Assembly: GCA_036785705.1 (NCBI GenBank)
Contig: JAWUZG010000015.1
Location: forward strand, 5,905,001 to 5,969,000
Length of the DNA stretch: 64,000 nucleotides
Direction: 5' to 3'
From: Acanthornis magna
Taxonomy: Eukaryota > Chordata > Aves > Passeriformes > Acanthizidae
Shown piece by piece: positions 8,912 through 21,651 of this stretch. The first letter of the stretch is position 1, and each line of letters begins with the position of its first letter. The translations under genes were made by a program, and so were the position numbers. Below the pieces are notes generated by a model. That model saw only the letters and a program-made list of their open reading frames with translations, was not told where the DNA came from and ran no database searches.

Positions 8912-10182
8912 TCTGGTGGGGATTTCTCCTTTGCGCTAAGAGAGAGCAGTAGAACCCTGAGTTAAACCGCTGGATCTAAGGCTCCAGGGCTTAACAGGTG
9001 CCTCCATTGCCAACTGCACACGTTTTAATCTGTGCCACCTATGGTGCTGAGCCCCTCTGGCCCAGTGCCAAGCTGCCCTCAGGGGGGTGGGTCAGGCTGG
9101 AGAGATCTAAAGGGCCTGGAGCTCCAGCAACACTGGCGCTGGAAAGGGCCTGCCGAGGCCATTGCAGCAGCGCCCCAACATTGCTGCTCCTCCATCTTTC
9201 TGAGGTGGAAAACCCAGGTAGTGTGTTGGGGTAATTAGCTAGGGCTAGGGTTAGGGTTCCGCCTAGGGTTAGGGTTAGGAGATCTAAAGGGCCGCGAGCT
9301 CCAGGAGCACTGGCGCTGGAAAGGGCCTGCCAAGACGAACGCGGCAAGGCCCCAACCTTGCTGCTCCCACACCTTTCTGATCTGGACCCCCCACAGGGGT
9401 GGGCACCTCGGCCCCAGCCCCAGGCTCGGGCCTAGGCTGCCCTGTGGCTCGGGCTTAGGCTTCAGAGAGCTGTGGAGTCTACAGCTGCAGGGACGCTGGC
9501 ACTGGACAGGACATTGCGAGGGCATCCATCACGGCAGGCTGCTGCCAGAGACTGGATGTTCCGTGGCTCTAAACATCTGGGAATGGCCTGTGTCTGCTGC
9601 GAGGGGCCAGCTGGGTTTTGCTGACGGTGAGGCCTTCAGCGCCTGCTGCGGCCCCAGAGCCGCTCCAAGGCCTGGCTGAGCTGTCAGCCCTGGACTCTTG
9701 GGCTGGCAGTGCTCACCTGGGCCCTGAGTGGCCATGTGACCAGCAGTCCCAGCTGAGGGCTGGGGACATGAAGGCCATGGGGCTTAAAGGGCGCAGCATG
9801 AGGTCAGCACATGGTCACAGCCTAGAATCCTGCATGGGCTTCCTGTCCCGTCCCTGGTGCAATCCTCGGAGGTGGGAGCTCTGTGCACGTTTTTCTAGAT
9901 CTCTCCTTCTGGCTTTGTCTCTGCCTGTCTTTCTTCTCCTACTTCTCTTTGCCTAGAACTTTTGGCTAACATAGCATTTTGTATGTTTCAGGGTTCTTCT
10001 CCATGGGGCTCAGTTGATGCTAGGTAAATGCTAAATTAACACTGAGTACTGCTCTGGTAAGTAGTTGAGAGTTGAATTCTATGTTGTATTTCATCCTTTG
10101 CCGAAGATGGTTTATTTTTGAGCATTTGATTTTGATCCTTTTGCCAGTAAGGCTTCAGTGTGATTTTCACCTCTTGACTATA
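8912..10182 (+). repeat. Monomer 8 (1,271 bp)
   Basis: C348, G607, T667, T753, GTGACC/AGCTG, A1092 with AGGT at 1111-1114. Body type recurs in copies 15 and 26. Confidence 0.97.
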
Positions 10183-11453
10183 TCTGGTGGGGATTTCTCC
10201 TTTGCGCTAAGAGAGAGCAGTAGAACCCTGAGTTAAACCGCTGGATCTAAGGCTCCAGGGCTTAACAGGTGCCTCCATTGCCAACTGCACACGTTTTAAT
10301 CTGTGCCACCTATGGTGCTGAGCCCCTCTGGCCCAGTGCCAAGCTGCCCTCAGGGGGGTGGGTCAGGCTGGAGAGATCTAAAGGGCCTGGAGCTCCAGCA
10401 ACACTGGCGCTGGAAAGGGCCTGCCGAGGCCATTGCAGCAGCGCCCCAACATTGCTGCTCCTCCATCTTTCTGAGGTGGAAAACCCAGGTAGTGTGTTGG
10501 GGTAATTAGCTAGGGCTAGGGTTAGGGTTCCGCCTAGGGTTAGGGTTAGGAGATCTAAAGGGCCGCGAGCTCCAGGAGCACTGGCGCTGGAAAGGGCCTG
10601 CCAAGACGAACGCGGCAAGGCCCCAACCTTGCTGCTCCCACACCTTTCTGATCTGGACCCCCCACAGGGGTGGGCACCTCGGCCGCAGCCACAGGCTCGG
10701 GCCTAGGCTGCCCTGTGGCTCGGGCTTAGGCTTCAGAGAGCTGTGGAGTCTACAGCTGCAGGGACGCTGGCACTGGACAGGACATTGCGAGGGCATCCAT
10801 CACGGCAGGCTGCTGCCAGAGACTGGATGTTCCGTGGCTCTAAACATCCGGGAATGGCCTGTGTCTGCTGCGAGGGGCCAGCTGGGTTTTGCTGACGGTG
10901 AGGCCTTCAGCGCCTGCTGCGGCCCCAGAGCCGCTCCAAGGCCTGGCTGAGCTGTCAGCCCTGGACTCTTGGGCTGGCAGTGCTCACCTGGGCCCTGAGT
11001 GGCCATGAGACCAGCAGTCCCAACTGAGGGCTGGGGACATGAAGGCCATGGGGCTTAAAGGGCGCAGCATGAGGTCAGCACATGGTCACAGCCTAGAATC
11101 CTGCATGGGCTTCCTGTCCCGTCCCTGGTGCAATCCTCGGAGGTGGGAGCTCTGTGCACGTTTTTCTAGATCTCTCCTTCTGGCTTTGTCTCTGCCTGTC
11201 TTTCTTCTCCTACTTCTCTTTGCCTAGAACTTTTGGCTAACATAGCATTTTGTATGTTTCAGGGTTCTTCTCCGTGGGGCTCAGTTGATGCTAGGTAAAT
11301 GCTAAATTAACACTGAGTACTGCTCTGGTAAGTAGTTGAGAGTTGAATTCTATGTTGTATTTCATCCTTTGCCGAAGATGGTTTATTTTTGAGCATTTGA
11401 TTTTGATCCTTTTGCCAGTAAGGCTTCAGTGTGATTTTCACCTCTTGACTATA
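10183..11453 (+). repeat. Monomer 9 (1,271 bp)
   Basis: First copy with the double variant G503/A509 (CCGCAGCCAC), seen again in copies 33, 34, 40, 41 and 43. C348, G607, T753, GAGACC/AACTG, AGGT. Confidence 0.97.
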
Positions 11454-12729
11454 TCTGGTGGGGATTTCTCCTTTGCGCTAAGAGAGAGCAGTAGAACCCT
11501 GAGTTAAACCGCTGGATCTAAGGCTCCAGGGCTTAACAGGTGCCTCCATTGCCAACTGCACACGTTTTAATCTGTGCCACCTATGGTGCTGAGCCCCTCT
11601 GGCCCAGTGCCAAGCTGCCCTCAGGGGGGTGGGTCAGGCTGGAGAGATCTAAAGGGCCTGGAGCTCCAGCAACACTGGCGCTGGAAAGGGCCTGCCGAGG
11701 CCATTGCAGCAGCGCCCCAACATTGCTGCTCCTCCATCTTTCTGAGGTGGAAAACCCAGGTAGTGTGTTGGGGTAATTAGCTAGGGCTAGGGTTAGGGTT
11801 CCGCCTAGGGTTAGGGTTAGGAGATCTAAAGGGCCGCGAGCTCCAGGAGCACTGGCGCTGGAAAGGGCCTGCCAAGACGAACGCGGCAAGGCCCCAACCT
11901 TGCTGCTCCCACACCTTTCTGATCTGGACCCCCCACAGGGGTGGGCACCTCGGCCCCAGCCCCAGGCTCGGGCCTAGGCTGCCCTGTGGCTCGGGCTTAG
12001 GCTTCAGAGAGCTGTGGAGTCTACAGCTGCAGGGACGCTGGCACTGGACAGGACATTGCGAGGGCATCCATCACGGCAGGCTGCTGCCAGAGACTGGATG
12101 TTCCATGGCTCTAAACATCCAGGAATGGCCTGTGTCTGTTGCGAGGGGCCAGCTGGGTTTTGCTGACGGTGAGGCATTCAGCGCCTGCTGCGGCCCCAGA
12201 GCCGCCCCAAGGCCTGGCTGAGCTGTCAGCCCTGGACTCTTGGGCTGGCAGTGCTCACCTGGGCCCTGAGTGGCCATGAGACCAGCAGTCCCAACTGAGG
12301 GCTGGGGACATGAAGGCCATGGGGCTTAAAGGGCGCAGCATGAGGTCAGCACATGGTCACAGCCTAGAATCCTGCATGGGCTTCCTGTCCCGTCCCTGGT
12401 GCAATCCTCGGAGGTGGGAGCTCTGTGCACGTTTTTCTAGATCTCATCTCTCCTTCTGGCTTTGTCTCTGCCTGTCTTTCTTCTCCTACTTCTCTTTGCC
12501 TAGAACTTTTGGCTAACATAGCATTTTGTATGTTTCAGGGTTCTTCTCCGTGGGGCTCAGTTGATGCTAGGTAAATGCTAAATTAACACTGAGTACTGCT
12601 CTGGTAAGTAGTTGAGAGTTGAATTCTATGTTGTATTTCATCCTTTGCCGAAGATGGTTTATTTTTGAGCATTTGATTTTGATCCTTTTGCCAGTAAGGC
12701 TTCAGTGTGATTTTCACCTCTTGACTATA
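11454..12729 (+). repeat. Monomer 10 (1,276 bp, ATCTC)
   Basis: C348, G607, A652, A668, T686, A723, GAGACC/AACTG, AGGT. By eye the body matches copy 11; the two differ in the last quarter (G1092/AGGT here, A1092/TGAC there), suggesting a very recent single-monomer duplication or conversion. Confidence 0.97.
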
Positions 12730-14005
12730 TCTGGTGGGGATTTCTCCTTTGCGCTAAGAGAGAGCAGTAGAACCCTGAGTTAAACCGCTGGATCTAAGGC
12801 TCCAGGGCTTAACAGGTGCCTCCATTGCCAACTGCACACGTTTTAATCTGTGCCACCTATGGTGCTGAGCCCCTCTGGCCCAGTGCCAAGCTGCCCTCAG
12901 GGGGGTGGGTCAGGCTGGAGAGATCTAAAGGGCCTGGAGCTCCAGCAACACTGGCGCTGGAAAGGGCCTGCCGAGGCCATTGCAGCAGCGCCCCAACATT
13001 GCTGCTCCTCCATCTTTCTGAGGTGGAAAACCCAGGTAGTGTGTTGGGGTAATTAGCTAGGGCTAGGGTTAGGGTTCCGCCTAGGGTTAGGGTTAGGAGA
13101 TCTAAAGGGCCGCGAGCTCCAGGAGCACTGGCGCTGGAAAGGGCCTGCCAAGACGAACGCGGCAAGGCCCCAACCTTGCTGCTCCCACACCTTTCTGATC
13201 TGGACCCCCCACAGGGGTGGGCACCTCGGCCCCAGCCCCAGGCTCGGGCCTAGGCTGCCCTGTGGCTCGGGCTTAGGCTTCAGAGAGCTGTGGAGTCTAC
13301 AGCTGCAGGGACGCTGGCACTGGACAGGACATTGCGAGGGCATCCATCACGGCAGGCTGCTGCCAGAGACTGGATGTTCCATGGCTCTAAACATCCAGGA
13401 ATGGCCTGTGTCTGTTGCGAGGGGCCAGCTGGGTTTTGCTGACGGTGAGGCATTCAGCGCCTGCTGCGGCCCCAGAGCCGCCCCAAGGCCTGGCTGAGCT
13501 GTCAGCCCTGGACTCTTGGGCTGGCAGTGCTCACCTGGGCCCTGAGTGGCCATGAGACCAGCAGTCCCAACTGAGGGCTGGGGACATGAAGGCCATGGGG
13601 CTTAAAGGGCGCAGCATGAGGTCAGCACATGGTCACAGCCTAGAATCCTGCATGGGCTTCCTGTCCCGTCCCTGGTGCAATCCTCGGAGGTGGGAGCTCT
13701 GTGCACGTTTTTCTAGATCTCATCTCTCCTTCTGGCTTTGTCTCTGCCTGTCTTTCTTCTCCTACTTCTCTTTGCCTAGAACTTTTGGCTAACATAGCAT
13801 TTTGTATGTTTCAGGGTTCTTCTCCATGGGGCTCAGTTGATGCTTGACAAATGCTAAATTAACACTGAGTACTGCTCTGGTAAGTAGTTGAATGTTGAAT
13901 TCTATGTTGTATTTCATCCTTTGCCGAAGATGGTTTATTTTTGAGCATTTGATTTTGATCCTTTTGCCAATAAGGCTTCAGTGTGATTTTCACCTCTTGA
14001 CTATA
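12730..14005 (+). repeat. Monomer 11 (1,276 bp, ATCTC)
   Basis: Body as copy 10, but ends with A1092, TGAC at 1111-1114, AATGTTG and AATAAG, as does copy 14 three monomers later. TGAC is a CpG-decayed form of CGAC. Confidence 0.97.
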
Positions 14006-15281
14006 TCTGGTGGGGATTTCTCCTTTGCGCTAAGAGAGAGCAGTAGAACCCTGAGTTAAACCGCTGGATCTAAGGCTCCAGGGCTTAACAGGTGCCTCCA
14101 TTGCCAACTGCACACGTTTTAATCTGTGCCACCTATGGTGCTGAGCCCCTCTGGCCCAGTGCCAAGCTGCCCTCAGGGGGGTGGGTCAGGCTGGAGAGAT
14201 CTAAAGGGCCTGGAGCTCCAGCAACACTGGCGCTGGAAAGGGCCTGCCGAGGCCATTGCAGCAGCGCCCCAACATTGCTGCTCCTCCATCTTTCTGAGGT
14301 GGAAAACGCAGGTAGTGTGTTGGGGTAATTAGCTAGGGCTAGGGTTAGGGTTACGCCTAGGGTTAGGGTTAGGAGATCTAAAGGGCCGCGAGCTCCAGGA
14401 GCACTGGCGCTGGAAAGGGCCTGCCAAGACGAACGCGGCAAGGCCCCAACCTTGCTGCTCCCACACCTTTCTGATCTGGACCCCCCACAGGGGTGGGCAC
14501 CTCGGCCCCAGCCCCAGGCTCGGGCCTAGGCTGCCCTGTGGCTCGGGCTTAGGCTTCAGAGAGCTGTGGAGTCTACAGCTGCAGGGACGCTGGCACTGGA
14601 CAGGACATTGCAAGGGCATCCATCACGGCAGGCTGCTGCCAGAGACTGGATGTTCCGTGGCTCTAAACATCCGGGAATGGCCTGTGTCTGTTGCGAGGGG
14701 CCAGCTGGGTTTTGCTGACGGTGAGGCCTTCAGCGCCTGCTGCGGCCCCAGAGCCGCCCCAAGGCCTGGCTGAGCTGTCAGCCCTGGACTCTTGGGCTGG
14801 CAGTGCTCACCTGGGCCCTGAGTGGCCATGAGACCAGCAGTCCCAACTGAGGGCTGGGGACATGAAGGCCATGGGGCTTAAAGGGCGCAGCATGAGGTCA
14901 GCACATGGTCACAGCCTAGAATCCTGCATGGGCTTCCTGTCCCGTCCCTGGTGCAATCCTCGGAGGTGGGAGCTCTGTGCACGTTTTTCTAGATCTCTTC
15001 TCTCCTTCTGGCTTTGTCTCTGCCTGTCTTTCTTCTCCTACTTCTCTTTGCCTAGAACTTTTGGCTAACATAGCATTTTGTATGTTTCAGGGTTCTTCTC
15101 CGTGGGGCTCAGTTGATGCTAGGTAAATGCTAAATTAACACTGAGTACTGCTCTGGTAAGTAGTTGAGAGTTGAATTCTATGTTGTATTTCATCCTTTGC
15201 CGAAGATGGTTTATTTTTGAGCATTTGATTTTGATCCTTTTGCCAGTAAGGCTTCAGTGTGATTTTCACCTCTTGACTATA
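14006..15281 (+). repeat. Monomer 12 (1,276 bp, TTCTC)
   Basis: Carries G303 (AAACGCAGG), found only here and in copies 15 and 48, next to the telomeric tract. A348, A607, T686, GAGACC/AACTG, AGGT. First copy with the TTCTC form of the 5-bp insertion. Confidence 0.97.
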
Positions 15282-16557
15282 TCTGGTGGGGATTTCTCCT
15301 TTGCGCTAAGAGAGAGCAGTAGAACCCTGAGTTAAACCGCTGGATCTAAGGCTCCAGGGCTTAACAGGTGCCTCCATTGCCAACTGCACACGTTTTAATC
15401 TGTGCCACCTATGGTGCTGAGCCCCTCTGGCCCAGTGCCAAGCTGCCCTCAGGGGGGTGGGTCAGGCTGGAGAGATCTAAAGGGCCTGGAGCTCCAGCAA
15501 CACTGGCGCTGGAAAGGGCCTGCCGAGGCCATTGCAGCAGCGCCCCAACATTGCTGCTCCTCCATCTTTCTGAGGTGGAAAACCCAGGTAGTGTGTTGGG
15601 GTAATTAGCTAGGGCTAGGGTTAGGGTTCCGCCTAGGGTTAGGGTTAGGAGATCTAAAGGGCCGCGAGCTCCAGGAGCACTGGCGCTGGAAAGGGCCTGC
15701 CAAGACGAACGCGGCAAGGCCCCAACCTTGCTGCTCCCACACCTTTCTGATCTGGACCCCCCACAGGGGTGGGCACCTCGGCCCCAGCCACAGGCTCGGG
15801 CCTAGGCTGCCCTGTGGCTCGGGCTTAGGCTTCAGAGAGCTGTGGAGTCTACAGCTGCAGGGACGCTGGCACTGGACAGGACATTGCGAGGGCATCCATC
15901 ACGGCAGGCTGCTGCCAGAGACTGGATGTTCCGTGGCTCTAAACATCCGGGAATGGCCTGTGTCTGCTGCGAGGGGCCAGCTGGGTTTTGCTGACGGTGA
16001 GGCCTTCAGCGCCTGCTGCGGCCCCAGAGCCGCTCCAAGGCCTGGCTGAGCTGTCAGCCCTGGACTCTTGGGCTGGCAGTGCTCACCTGGGCCCTGAGTG
16101 GCCATGTGACCAGCAGTCCCAGCTGAGGGCTGGGGACATGAAGGCCATGGGGCTTAAAGGGCGCAGCATGAGGTCAGCACATGGTCACAGCCTAGAATCC
16201 TGCATGGGCTTCCTGTCCCGTCCCTGGTGCAATCCTCGGAGGTGGGAGCTCTGTGCACGTTTTTCTAGATCTCATCTCTCCTTCTGGCTTTGTCTCTGCC
16301 TGTCTTTCTTCTCCTACTTCTCTTTGCCTAGAACTTTTGGCTAACATAGCATTTTGTATGTTTCAGGGTTCTTCTCCGTGGGGCTCAGTTGATGCTAGGT
16401 AAATGCTAAATTAACACTGAGTACTGCTCTGGTAAGTAGTTGAGAGTTGAATTCTATGTTGTATTTCATCCTTTGCCGAAGATGGTTTATTTTTGAGCAT
16501 TTGATTTTGATCCTTTTGCCAGTAAGGCTTCAGTGTGATTTTCACCTCTTGACTATA
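15282..16557 (+). repeat. Monomer 13 (1,276 bp, ATCTC)
   Basis: C348, A509 without G503, G607, T753, GTGACC/AGCTG, AGGT. Confidence 0.97.
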
Positions 16558-17833
16558 TCTGGTGGGGATTTCTCCTTTGCGCTAAGAGAGAGCAGTAGAA
16601 CCCTGAGTTAAACCGCTGGATCTAAGGCTCCAGGGCTTAACAGGTGCCTCCATTGCCAACTGCACACGTTTTAATCTGTGCCACCTATGGTGCTGAGCCC
16701 CTCTGGCCCAGTGCCAAGCTGCCCTCAGGGGGGTGGGTCAGGCTGGAGAGATCTAAAGGGCCTGGAGCTCCAGCAACACTGGCGCTGGAAAGGGCCTGCC
16801 GAGGCCATTGCAGCAGCGCCCCAACATTGCTGCTCCTCCATCTTTCTGAGGTGGAAAACCCAGGTAGTGTGTTGGGGTAATTAGCTAGGGCTAGGGTTAG
16901 GGTTACGCCTAGGGTTAGGGTTAGGAGATCTAAAGGGCCGCGAGCTCCAGGAGCACTGGCGCTGGAAAGGGCCTGCCAAGACGAACGCGGCAAGGCCCCA
17001 ACCTTGCTGCTCCCACACCTTTCTGATCTGGACCCCCCACAGGGGTGGGCACCTCGGCCCCAGCCCCAGGCTCGGGCCTAGGCTGCCCTGTGGCTCGGGC
17101 TTAGGCTTCAGAGAGCTGTGGAGTCTACAGCTGCAGGGACGCTGGCACTGGACAGGACATTGCGAGGGCATCCATCACGGCAGGCTGCTGCCAGAGACTG
17201 GATGTTCCATGGCTCTAAACATCCAGGAATGGCCTGTGTCTGTTGCGAGGGGCCAGCTGGGTTTTGCTGACGGTGAGGCATTCAGCGCCTGCTGCGGCCC
17301 CAGAGCCGCCCCAAGGCCTGGCTGAGCTGTCAGCCCTGGACTCTTGGGCTGGCAGTGCTCACCTGGGCCCTGAGTGGCCATGAGACCAGCAGTCCCAACT
17401 GAGGGCTGGGGACATGAAGGCCATGGGGCTTAAAGGGCGCAGCATGAGGTCAGCACATGGTCACAGCCTAGAATCCTGCATGGGCTTCCTGTCCCGTCCC
17501 TGGTGCAATCCTCGGAGGTGGGAGCTCTGTGCACGTTTTTCTAGATCTCATCTCTCCTTCTGGCTTTGTCTCTGCCTGTCTTTCTTCTCCTACTTCTCTT
17601 TGCCTAGAACTTTTGGCTAACATAGCATTTTGTATGTTTCAGGGTTCTTCTCCATGGGGCTCAGTTGATGCTTGACAAATGCTAAATTAACACTGAGTAC
17701 TGCTCTGGTAAGTAGTTGAATGTTGAATTCTATGTTGTATTTCATCCTTTGCCGAAGATGGTTTATTTTTGAGCATTTGATTTTGATCCTTTTGCCAATA
17801 AGGCTTCAGTGTGATTTTCACCTCTTGACTATA
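16558..17833 (+). repeat. Monomer 14 (1,276 bp, ATCTC)
   Basis: Matches copy 11 at the diagnostic sites, including A723, A1092, TGAC and AATGTTG, except A348. Lies exactly 3,828 bp (three 1,276-bp monomers) from it. Confidence 0.97.
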
Positions 17834-19104
17834 TCTGGTGGGGATTTCTCCTTTGCGCTAAGAGAGAGCAGTAGAACCCTGAGTTAAACCGCTGGATCTA
17901 AGGCTCCAGGGCTTAACAGGTGCCTCCATTGCCAACTGCACACGTTTTAATCTGTGCCACCTATGGTGCTGAGCCCCTCTGGCCCAGTGCCAAGCTGCCC
18001 TCAGGGGGGTGGGTCAGGCTGGAGAGATCTAAAGGGCCTGGAGCTCCAGCAACACTGGCGCTGGAAAGGGCCTGCCGAGGCCATTGCAGCAGCGCCCCAA
18101 CATTGCTGCTCCTCCATCTTTCTGAGGTGGAAAACGCAGGTAGTGTGTTGGGGTAATTAGCTAGGGCTAGGGTTAGGGTTACGCCTAGGGTTAGGGTTAG
18201 GAGATCTAAAGGGCCGCGAGCTCCAGGAGCACTGGCGCTGGAAAGGGCCTGCCAAGACGAACGCGGCAAGGCCCCAACCTTGCTGCTCCCACACCTTTCT
18301 GATCTGGACCCCCCACAGGGGTGGGCACCTCGGCCCCAGCCCCAGGCTCGGGCCTAGGCTGCCCTGTGGCTCGGGCTTAGGCTTCAGAGAGCTGTGGAGT
18401 CTACAGCTGCAGGGACGCTGGCACTGGACAGGACATTGCGAGGGCATCCATCACGGCAGGCTGCTGCCAGAGACTGGATGTTCCGTGGCTCTAAACATCT
18501 GGGAATGGCCTGTGTCTGCTGCGAGGGGCCAGCTGGGTTTTGCTGACGGTGAGGCCTTCAGCGCCTGCTGCGGCCCCAGAGCCGCTCCAAGGCCTGGCTG
18601 AGCTGTCAGCCCTGGACTCTTGGGCTGGCAGTGCTCACCTGGGCCCTGAGTGGCCATGTGACCAGCAGTCCCAGCTGAGGGCTGGGGACATGAAGGCCAT
18701 GGGGCTTAAAGGGCGCAGCATGAGGTCAGCACATGGTCACAGCCTAGAATCCTGCATGGGCTTCCTGTCCCGTCCCTGGTGCAATCCTCGGAGGTGGGAG
18801 CTCTGTGCACGTTTTTCTAGATCTCTCCTTCTGGCTTTGTCTCTGCCTGTCTTTCTTCTCCTACTTCTCTTTGCCTAGAACTTTTGGCTAACATAGCATT
18901 TTGTATGTTTCAGGGTTCTTCTCCGTGGGGCTCAGTTGATGCTCGACAAATGCTAAATTAACACTGAGTACTGCTCTGGTAAGTAGTTGAGAGTTGAATT
19001 CTATGTTGTATTTCATCCTTTGCCGAAGGTGGTTTATTTCTGAGCATTTGATTTTGATCCTTTTGCCAGTAAGGCTTCAGTGTGATTTTCACCTCTTGAC
19101 TATA
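17834..19104 (+). repeat. Monomer 15 (1,271 bp)
   Basis: Left part carries G303 and A348 like copy 12, 3,828 bp upstream. From about offset 607 it switches to the copy-8 type (G607, T667, T753, CGAC). It also has G1196 and C1207 (GAAGGTGG, TATTTCTG), so it looks recombinant. Confidence 0.97.
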
Positions 19105-20380
19105 TCTGGTGGGGATTTCTCCTTTGCGCTAAGAGAGAGCAGTAGAACCCTGAGTTAAACCGCTGGATCTAAGGCTCCAGGGCTTAACAGGTGCCTCCAT
19201 TGCCAACTGCACACGTTTTAATCTGTGCCACCTATGGTGCTGAGCCCCTCTGGCCCAGTGCCAAGCTGCCCTCAGGGGGGTGGGTCAGGCTGGAGAGATC
19301 TAAAGGGCCTGGAGCTCCAGCAACACTGGCGCTGGAAAGGGCCTGCCGAGGCCATTGCAGCAGCGCCCCAACATTGCTGCTCCTCCATCTTTCTGAGGTG
19401 GAAAACCCAGGTAGTGTGTTGGGGTAATTAGCTAGGGCTAGGGTTAGGGTTCCGCCTAGGGTTAGGGTTAGGAGATCTAAAGGGCCGCGAGCTCCAGGAG
19501 CACTGGCGCTGGAAAGGGCCTGCCAAGACGAACGCGGCAAGGCCCCAACCTTGCTGCTCCCACACCTTTCTGATCTGGACCCCCCACAGGGGTGGGCACC
19601 TCGGCCCCAGCCCCAGGCTCGGGCCTAGGCTGCCCTGTGGCTCGGGCTTAGGCTTCAGAGAGCTGTGGAGTCTACAGCTGCAGGGACGCTGGCACTGGAC
19701 AGGACATTGCAAGGGCATCCATCACGGCAGGCTGCTGCCAGAGACTGGATGTTCCGTGGCTCTAAACATCCGGGAATGGCCTGTGTCTGTTGCGAGGGGC
19801 CAGCTGGGTTTTGCTGACGGTGAGGCCTTCAGCGCCTGCTGCGGCCCCAGAGCCGCCCCAAGGCCTGGCTGAGCTGTCAGCCCTGGACTCTTGGGCTGGC
19901 AGTGCTCACCTGGGCCCTGAGTGGCCATGAGACCAGCAGTCCCAACTGAGGGCTGGGGACATGAAGGCCATGGGGCTTAAAGGGCGCAGCATGAGGTCAG
20001 CACATGGTCACAGCCTAGAATCCTGCATGGGCTTCCTGTCCCGTCCCTGGTGCAATCCTCGGAGGTGGGAGCTCTGTGCACGTTTTTCTAGATCTCTTCT
20101 CTCCTTCTGGCTTTGTCTCTGCCTGTCTTTCTTCTCCTACTTCTCTTTGCCTAGAACTTTTGGCTAACATAGCATTTTGTATGTTTCAGGGTTCTTCTCC
20201 GTGGGGCTCAGTTGATGCTAGGTAAATGCTAAATTAACACTGAGTACTGCTCTGGTAAGTAGTTGAGAGTTGAATTCTATGTTGTATTTCATCCTTTGCC
20301 GAAGATGGTTTATTTTTGAGCATTTGATTTTGATCCTTTTGCCAGTAAGGCTTCAGTGTGATTTTCACCTCTTGACTATA
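19105..20380 (+). repeat. Monomer 16 (1,276 bp, TTCTC)
   Basis: C348, A607, T686, GAGACC/AACTG, AGGT. The same type appears in copies 28 and 50, more than 40 kb apart. Confidence 0.97.
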
Positions 20381-21651
20381 TCTGGTGGGGATTTCTCCTT
20401 TGCGCTAAGAGAGAGCAGTAGAACCCTGAGTTAAACCGCTGGATCTAAGGCTCCAGGGCTTAACAGGTGCCTCCATTGCCAACTGCACACGTTTTAATCT
20501 GTGCCACCTATGGTGCTGAGCCCCTCTGGCCCAGTGCCAAGCTGCCCTCAGGGGGGTGGGTCAGGCTGGAGAGATCTAAAGGGCCTGGAGCTCCAGCAAC
20601 ACTGGCGCTGGAAAGGGCCTGCCGAGGCCATTGCAGCAGCGCCCCAACATTGCTGCTCCTCCATCTTTCTGAGGTGGAAAACCCAGGTAGTGTGTTGGGG
20701 TAATTAGCTAGGGCTAGGGTTAGGGTTACGCCTAGGGTTAGGGTTAGGAGATCTAAAGGGCCGCGAGCTCCAGGAGCACTGGCGCTGGAAAGGGCCTGCC
20801 AAGACGAACGCGGCAAGGCCCCAACCTTGCTGCTCCCACACCTTTCTGATCTGGACCCCCCACAGGGGTGGGCACCTCGGCCCCAGCCACAGGCTCGGGC
20901 CTAGGCTGCCCTGTGGCTCGGGCTTAGGCTTCAGAGAGCTGTGGAGTCTACAGCTGCAGGGACGCTGGCACTGGACAGGACATTGCAAGGGCATCCATCA
21001 CGGCAGGCTGCTGCCAGAGACTGGATGTTCCGTGGCTCTAAACATCCGGGAATGGCCTGTGTCTGCTGCGAGGGGCCAGCTGGGTTTTGCTGACGGTGAG
21101 GCCTTCAGCGCCTGCTGCGGCCCCAGAGCCGCTCCAAGGCCTGGCTGAGCTGTCAGCCCTGGACTCTTGGGCTGGCAGTGCTCACCTGGGCCCTGAGTGG
21201 CCATGAGACCAGCAGTCCCAACTGAGGGCTGGGGACATGAAGGCCATGGGGCTTAAAGGGCGCAGCATGAGGTCAGCACATGGTCACAGCCTAGAATCCT
21301 GCATGGGCTTCCTGTCCCGTCCCTGGTGCAATCCTCGGAGGTGGGAGCTCTGTGCACGTTTTTCTAGATCTCTCCTTCTGGCTTTGTCTCTGCCTGTCTT
21401 TCTTCTCCTACTTCTCTTTGCCTAGAACTTTTGGCTAACATAGCATTTTGTATGTTTCAGGGTTCTTCTCCGTGGGGCTCATTTGATGCTAGGTAAATGC
21501 TAAATTAACACTGAGTACTGCTCTGGTAAGTAGTTGAGAGTTGAATTCTATGTTGTATTTCATCCTTTGCCGAAGATGGTTTATTTTTGAGCATTTGATT
21601 TTGATCCTTTTGCCAGTAAGGCTTCAGTGTGATTTTCACCTCTTGACTATA
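20381..21651 (+). repeat. Monomer 17 (1,271 bp)
   Basis: First unit of the older 4-monomer block. A348, A509, A607, T753, GAGACC/AACTG, T1102 with AGGT. Counterpart is copy 21. Confidence 0.97.
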
